This document shows positions 58,677-64,000 of a DNA stretch of 64,000 nucleotides, piece by piece. The number at the start of each line of letters is the position of its first letter. Position 1 is the stretch's first letter. Source of the DNA: Rhynchopus sp. YZ270_cl-10. Its lineage: Eukaryota > Euglenozoa > Diplonemea > Diplonemida > Diplonemidae. Position numbers and translations under genes: made by a program. The notes under the pieces are model-generated. The model saw nothing but the letters and a program-made list of their open reading frames with translations. It had not been told where the DNA came from and did no database searches. The DNA lies in NCBI GenBank assembly GCA_964035575.1, contig OZ037899.1:186001-250000 (forward strand). The letters are read 5' to 3'.

Positions 58677-59585
58677 AAGACGAAGGGTCACTGTGGACGC
58701 ATGTCTTATATGTGTGTGGTTTGTTCTGTAATGATTGGTGGTTGAGGTGCAAAACACCCAGAAACGAGAGCGAAAGATAGACAAACAAGTTCCGTTTTTT
58801 TTTTTTTTTCCTCCCCACAATAAAAAGTGTCGCTGGTACCCTGAAACATTGGCTGTCCGAGGTGTTATTTTTTGTTCCTTTTTTCCGTACATGAAACGTG
58901 AAGTCTGTAAAAAGAAAGCAGAAATACGGTCTCTTTTTTTTGTTGTTTGTTTTTTGCAGGAACTTTTTGACGAGGAAAAAAAACTTGGTCAGATGTGAAA
59001 CGTCCAGATCTTGCGTTCCAAACCAAAGGGTCGAGAGATTATTTGTGATACTGAAACATAACTGCTTCTCCCATCAAATTCACATTTTATTTTTATTTTT
59101 TTGTGACTTTTTTTGTGCTATGTGATTGTTGGGTTGCATTCTAAATTTTATGATGACATGGTGGTGATTTTTTTTGGTTCTGCATTTATTTTGCTCACAA
59201 AACCATGCGCGTATTTTTTCTCCTTGTTCTTCCTGAAAACCTGTCGCCTCAACTGCTCTCGGAGATGCGTCACCACCTCAGCACATTAAAAAAACGTTTT
59301 AAGATGAACGTGCCCCGCTGAGCACACACCTCTCACAATGCGCTGGGACAGGCAAGCACCTCTACAAAAGAAGAGTCTTCACAACAATTTTCCGATACAA
59401 AACACAAATTCTGCTAACCCACAGAACGACACCCGCCATCCTTTTTTTTACTTTTTGGATGTACCGGGGGAAAACCCCACATATAAAAAAGAAAAACTTC
59501 CAAAACATCCCCACAAACCCCCTAGTAGCAAAAACAAAAAGAAAATCAACAAGGACAACATCATTCCTCGTCTTCAAACCTCTGC
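58677..59585 (-). other. Intergenic: eIF3a 3' region and GT10 upstream region
   Basis: About 900 bp of A/T-rich sequence with long T runs. Minus-strand AATAAA signals, plausible polyadenylation signals for eIF3a, lie at 59185-59190, 59092-59097 and 59086-59091. A T run at 58795-58810 lies in the presumed GT10 5' untranslated region. I see no further gene. Confidence 0.6.
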
Positions 59586-62507
59586 TCACATGGAGGAGGG
59601 GAAGCCTCCTGCACCGCCTGCGGCTCTGTTTCTCTGGGACGGGGGCACCCACTTGCCCTTGGTCTCGGCTGCCGGCTCTGCTGCGGCAGGTGCAGCAGGT
59701 GCAGCAGCTGCGGGTGCAGCAGATGTGGGTGCGGCGGCCTCCTCCTTCTTGTGTCCCGGGCGCCACTTCTTGACGGGCTCTTCCGCGGCCGTGGGCGACG
59801 ACGCAGACGACGTCGACGTGGTGGCACCACCACCACGCCAGTTGTTCGACTCCAGCGCCGCGTTCGGCTTGGCAGGCTCGCCATCCGGCGTCGCCTGCGG
59901 CTGCGCAACAGAGGTCCCACGCGACGGGCCCGACGAAGGGGCACCCACCCCACCACGCCCAGCCTGCTCCATCAGCGCCTTGGCGGTCTCCTCCTCCTCC
60001 ACGTGGTGGATGGCCTTGCGCAACATCTGCGCGTTCTTGTAACGCTCCTCCAGAACACGCTCCTTGAAGGAGTCCATGTATGGCACCATGCGCACAAGGC
60101 GTGCCTTCAGGGACGACGCCTCATCGTAGTCCTTGCGCATCTGCTCGACGGTGTTCTGCTTACGTGTCTCGTACGCGTTCTTCTGCTCGTCAAGCTTCTT
60201 CAAGTGCTGCGCGCGGATGAGCGGTGTCTCAGCCTCACGTGCGGCACGCTCCAACCAGTGCACACCGTGCCACTCCTTGAGGCGCTTGATCTCGGCCTTC
60301 TGCTTGGCCTCAATCATGATACGCTTACCCTCCTCGATGACCTGGTCGGCGTTAGCCTCGGGTCCAACCTTCCGCAATTTGTTGAGCTTCGAAGCCCCGG
60401 CGACGTTGTTCTTCTCGAAGGCCTTGAGGATGAGCTCCTTCTGCTCCTCGGTCTTGCGCTTCTTGATCTCCTCCTCCTCCTGAGCCTGGCGCTTGAGGCG
60501 GTCCTCCTCAACCTTCTTCTTCTCCTCGTTAAGCTGCTTCTTCTTCTCCTCCTCGATCTTCTCCTCCTTCTCGAGCTTCTGGCGGGCGTCCTCGTCCTCG
60601 ACACGCTTCTTCTTGCGCTCGATGATATCCTTGCGCTGCACGATGCTCTGGCGCTCAGCATCGCAGAGCTTGTTGACACGTGTGAGCAGAAGGTTCTGCT
60701 GAACGTCGATGAGCTGGTCCTCACGCTCTGTGCCTGCCTCCTTCGTGAGCATTCTGTTCACAACCGCAAGGCGGGTGCGCATGTTCGGCAGAGTCGAGGA
60801 GAGGATGTTCGAGCTGATGTTCTGTGAAAGAAAAGGTGAGAATGGAGCTCAGGTGTTGTGTTGCATACCGCGTCATCGAAACGGATAGAGGACGACTGGT
60901 GGTCGATACAGAGGCCGACACCAGAGTTGGTGGAACGTGCGACGGTCACGAGGAGCGACTCGAGGTCCTGCAGGGGTGTTGGTGTGATGGGACGTTGGGC
61001 AGATGCATACCATGTTGCCGTAGAATCTGCACATCTCCTTGAGGGACTTGATGGAGAGGGTCGAGTACACACGCGACGACGAGATGATGACAGAGATGGC
61101 AGCCACCTCCTTCAGCTGGCCGGTGTAGTCACCCAGGCCGTTCTCGGTGAGCCATCCGAAGAGGTTCTCAACCTTGTTTGCGAGGGTCAGGGGCTGCACG
61201 TTGCGCTCGATGACGTTGTACAGCTGCACCACCTCGGGGTGGGCAATCTGGAAGATGTTCGTGTTGCCGCTCAGCTCCGACAGCAGCGACTCGCGGGTGG
61301 GCGGGGCGCCCTGGCTCTTGAGAAGCTTCGTCATCCTCTCGGCCTTCTCTCTCTGGCTGTCCGATGTGAACGGGGTGACACAGGTCAGGCGGTCCTGGCT
61401 CCAGTACGGGATGCACAGAACGGACAGGATCACCTTGTCAGCAAGCTTCCTGAGGGTGGGGGATGGTTTTGAAAAAAATGTAGTGATCGAGGGGACATAC
61501 CTCTTCTCCTCCTGCTGGTCCTTCTTCTTGTCGACCACCTCTGCCTCCTTGTTCTTGAAGATGCGCTGGAGTGCGAACGCGTGGAAAAGGAAGTTGTTCG
61601 ATACCCAGAAGATCTGTGCAAGCATGTTGTAGTACTTGACCATGGTGTCCATGCGCGGCATCACCTTGAAGTGCGACATCTTCTGGTCGATCTCCTCAAT
61701 CGCACGGTACGCGTCCTGCCAGTTGTCGAAGTGCACGGCAACGTCGAGCTGCTCAAGGTGCGCAGTGATCATCAGGTTGAACTTCGTGGTCGGCACGTAC
61801 GGGCCGGGCTTCTGCTCCCTCTTGACCTGCTCCTTCATCTTGTCCTTCTTTTCCTTGGTCAGGTTCTGCATCGCCTGCCAGTGCTCCCTCATGAGACGGC
61901 AGAAGTTGTTACGGAAGGCAAGACGCTGCTGGCGACGCTTGCAGAAGTTGAAGGCACGCTGCGCAAGCTTGTGGAAGGTGTCCTCGAAGTCAGGGTGCTT
62001 GATGCAGACGTCCATGCACGCCTTGTAGCACTCGATCAGGTAGCGCAGCCAGGGGTGCAGGAGCTCGCGCGAGATGCGGTCCTTGGCCTCCTCTCCGGAG
62101 ACGGCCTTCATGAGGATAGACTCAGGCGCCTCGTCGGTGATCTCCTCCTCTGCGCAGACTTCGCTCGACTTCTGCTCCTTCGACGCTTCTGCCTCGTCGG
62201 TGGCCTCCTCGGCCTTCTGCACAACGTAGAACAGCACGTTCTCAACCGTCGGTGCAGTCACGTCACGCGCGAACTGACGGTAGCTCATCAGGTCGTCCTT
62301 GAGTCCACGGCGCAGCTTGATCGAGAGGTCCGCAAGCTTCTTCATCGCGTCTTCGTGCTTCTCCTGCCACATCTTCGAGCGCTTCACCTTGAACACATCC
62401 TGAAGCTTCTGCAGGGCAAGCTTGTCCTGGTTCTGTGCAACAAGCTCAGTTGCACGCTTGATCGCCTCCTCAGGGCGAGGGATCTGTTGCCGGCCGTAAC
62501 CGCTCAT
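59586..62507 (-). CDS. eIF3a: Translation initiation factor eIF3 subunit a
   Basis: Four exons: 62507-61501, 61449-61011, 60967-60869 and 60821-59586. They join in frame to about 926 aa, close to the yeast and plant proteins and shorter than the human one. The N-terminus has the family pattern (RPEEAIKRATELV, then the TPR/helical region with SGEEAKDR and LLHPWLRYL). The conserved PCI region spans roughly residues 330-515, with APPTRESLL and the VARST...IDHQSSSIRFDD strand (residues 483-515). The C-terminal exon starts with a helical part, continues with a Glu/Lys/Arg-rich coiled coil (about 570-700), and ends in an Ala/Pro/Gly tail (GGFPSSM). As the core scaffold of eIF3 it binds the 40S subunit during initiation. 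Start: the ATG at 62507 lies after a T-rich leader and matches family N-termini. Splice phases are 2, 0 and 0. Confidence 0.93.
60822..60868 (-). other. eIF3a intron 3 (47 nt)
   Basis: The donor is GTATGC after GACGCG, and the acceptor is TTTCTTTCACAG before AACATC. It is phase 0. Removing it joins the PCI-end strand to the helical C-terminal exon. Confidence 0.88.
60968..61010 (-). other. eIF3a intron 2 (43 nt)
   Basis: The donor is GTATGC after AACATG, and the acceptor is ACCCCTGCAG before GACCTC. It is phase 0. It defines a 99-nt exon (60869-60967) carrying the conserved IDHQ strand. Confidence 0.88.
61450..61500 (-). other. eIF3a intron 1 (51 nt, stop-free, multiple of three)
   Basis: The donor is GTATGT after GAAGAG, and the acceptor is CCCACCCTCAG before GAAGCTTGC. 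It is phase 2. Splicing gives KRKLADKV. Retention would add 17 residues without a stop, so the continuous frame is misleading; the family has no such insert here. Confidence 0.82.
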
Positions 62508-63175
62508 CTTGTTTTCCTTTTTTTGCTACTTTTGATACAAAAAAAAAATGATGACCTGCAAGAAGTGGGGTGGTAAGCAAAACAGTGTCTGAGGAGGAAA
62601 GTAAGAGTACTGGAAACGTGCTAAACACATCTCAGTCGAGATCATGCTAAGGGTGGGACGTGGACCCAATGGCTCAATTCGTAAACGCGCACGTGCCATC
62701 CCTCACTTTGGGAGAGCGACTTGCCTTGTGGCATCAGATGACTCCTTACGTAGTGGGGGGATCTACGCAGTGTACATGGCACCTGGCTTCTGAAGAAGGG
62801 TGTCTTCCCTTTGGGGATACCGCGAAGTGCAATACGGACTCGAGAAGCCATGAACAGGTAGCACATCTCACCCCTGGATGTGGCAGCTCTCCCGTGTGCA
62901 ATAAACTGGCCTGACTCCAAAGAAAAGAAGAGAAAAGTTTATAAGATGACCCTAAGCCCGCTAGGTCACCTAAGAAGGAGAAAATGAGGAAAAGAGAAGG
63001 GTCTTTTGTCTACTCAAACGGTGCACTTCTTCGTGGGGGAGCATGTGGAAGGGATAAGGGTACGTTATTCGACCCCCCTTTCGGGTATATGTTCTATTTT
63101 GAGGTGACGCTTTGTCTGTCTTTTTTCCTCCGTTTGACCGCGCAAAACACCCCTCTATCACCCACCCACCCACCA
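62508..63175. other. Intergenic between kinase and eIF3a
   Basis: About 670 bp separate the kinase stop from the eIF3a start. A T/A-rich leader lies next to eIF3a (62513-62549). The middle (62640-62930) is less A/T-rich and holds short frames on both strands (84 and 92 codons) that resemble nothing I know. A plus-strand AATAAA is near 62900. A possible hairpin, TGACC/GGTCA, lies near 62947-62968. I see no confident gene. Confidence 0.45.
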
Positions 63176-64000
63176 CTACAGTGGATTAAGAGCATCAAAA
63201 GCTGCAGTCAACCCCGTGGGAGCCAGGGTGTGCCCATCGGCAGCGCTTTTCGAGCGCATGAAGCCATCCCCACCGTCTGCGTGCGCCTGCTGCTGGCTTA
63301 GCTCGTGGAGGTAGCGTGAGTGGTTGGGTGGTGGCGAGACAGCGTCGCCGTCGAGCATCGTGCCCCCGACGGTGCTGCCGAACATGGAGTCCATGTCGCC
63401 ACCACCAACGTCGCCACAGGGCACAGCGCCGCCTGCGTTGTCCTTGCGCCGCTTCGCTGGTGGCCCTTCACGTTCAAGGCGCACCTCGCCCCCTTGCAGG
63501 TCTTTGTGCAGGATCTTGCGCGACGAGACAAATTTGTCTCGTTGCAGCTCTGCACACGACGGACGCTCGTCCGGCCGTACCCGCAGGCACTGCGCCATGA
63601 AGTGGTGCAAACCCGGCGACACCTTAGGTGGCTGCGGCATCTCCGGCGGCACCGTCGTGCGCCCGATGTGGTACAGGAAGGCGATCTGGTTGTCAAACCC
63701 GCACTCCGCCCACGGCGTCTTGGCAGTGCACATCTCGATCAGGACACACCCGAAACTCCACACATCGCTGGCAAAGCTGACACGGCCTTCTGACACGACC
63801 TCGGGGGCGATCCATGGTGGTGTGCCTGTGGGTGTTGGGTGCAAACATCGGAAGCCTTTTTTTTTCCATACCAGAGATCAAAGTGTTTTCGATCTGTGTG
63901 TTTGAGCCACCTGCGGTGGGTTTGAGGGTGAGTGCGGAACCGAAGTCGGAGAGCTTGACGACGCCTGTGTCGGCAATGAGGATGTTGGCGGCCTTGATAT
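63176..64000 (-). CDS. STE/MAP3K-like protein kinase, 3' part (5' end outside window)
   Basis: Two exons are visible: 64000-63872 (continuing beyond the window) and 63825-63176, about 258 aa. The first exon gives the catalytic-loop end IKAANIL (Lys and Asn of the HRDxKxxN loop), then SDFGSA (the Mg-binding DFG). Across the intron the frame reads SGTPPWIAPEV (the APE motif), then SDVWSFGCVLIEM, PWAE and a Pro/Arg C-lobe end (RPDERPSCAEL). This GTPxWxAPEV style is typical of STE11/MAP3K kinases, which phosphorylate MAP2Ks. The roughly 110-residue tail has a basic PPAKRRK segment (possible nuclear signal) and Gly/Asp/Pro-rich low complexity. The exact subfamily cannot be assigned without the N-lobe. 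Confidence 0.85.
63826..63871 (-). other. Kinase intron (46 nt)
   Basis: The donor is GTATGG after ATCTCTG, and the acceptor is CCAACACCCACAG before GCACACC. It is phase 1. Splicing restores the SGTPPWIAPE activation-segment motif. The unspliced frame has an internal ATG that would begin a truncated product. Confidence 0.9.

Noticed and set aside
58677-58892. 72-residue N-terminal extension of the GT10 protein
   Set aside because: It reads a poly-T tract as a Lys run and would bury the membrane anchor; typical GT10 proteins start just before the anchor.
62650-62900. tRNA or SINE at the TGGCTCAATTCG box-A-like sequence
   Set aside because: There is no matching B box at the right distance and no cloverleaf could be drawn.

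Overview
The window is nuclear DNA from a eukaryote, probably a microbial one that I cannot place further. The evidence is an eIF3a gene and a protein-kinase gene split by very short spliceosomal introns (43-51 nt, GTATG donors, CAG acceptors), together with a large satellite, microsatellites and LINEs with poly(A) tails. Every host gene I recognise lies on the minus strand in the last 7 kb. The rest is repeat DNA.

Layout on the plus strand. (1) 1-25929: about 64.5 copies of a 401-bp satellite in one orientation, with higher-order structure. Each monomer carries a near-20-bp inverted repeat whose arms lie half a monomer apart. (2) 25930-28270: unique sequence, a 5'-truncated LINE 3' end with a clear target-site duplication, and a first (GGAGCTAA)n array of about 1.2 kb. 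(3) 28271 to about 43280: LINE 1, on the minus strand. It has a two-ORF coding region, and three copies of a 1.44-kb unit sit in the CTG-rich repeat of its 5' leader. (4) 43294-51313: LINE 2, also minus, with one very long ORF. (5) 51314-51770: a second truncated LINE-1-type 3' end. (6) 51771-57315: small tandem repeats, then a second (GGAGCTAA)n array of 5.3 kb that looks almost perfect. (7) 57423-64000: a GT10 (alpha-1,3-fucosyltransferase-like) gene, eIF3a, and the 3' part of a STE/MAP3K-like kinase that runs off the right edge.

The most unusual content is the pair of LINEs. Both encode, in order, an OTU-like cysteine protease domain, C2H2 and CxxC zinc fingers, a reverse transcriptase (YLDDG), a CCHC motif with a restriction-like endonuclease, a second OTU-like domain and a cysteine-rich finger. 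In LINE 2 this is one ORF. In LINE 1 the second OTU domain is divided between two ORFs that overlap by TGATG. The two elements are strongly diverged in the RT but nearly identical over part of the 5' leader, which suggests a shared or exchanged leader module. The LINE copies are stacked head to tail, each poly(A) tail abutting the next copy.

The host genes have no evident joint function. They are minus-strand neighbours of translation initiation, glycosylation and signalling. All domain calls come from reading motifs by eye; no database search was run.
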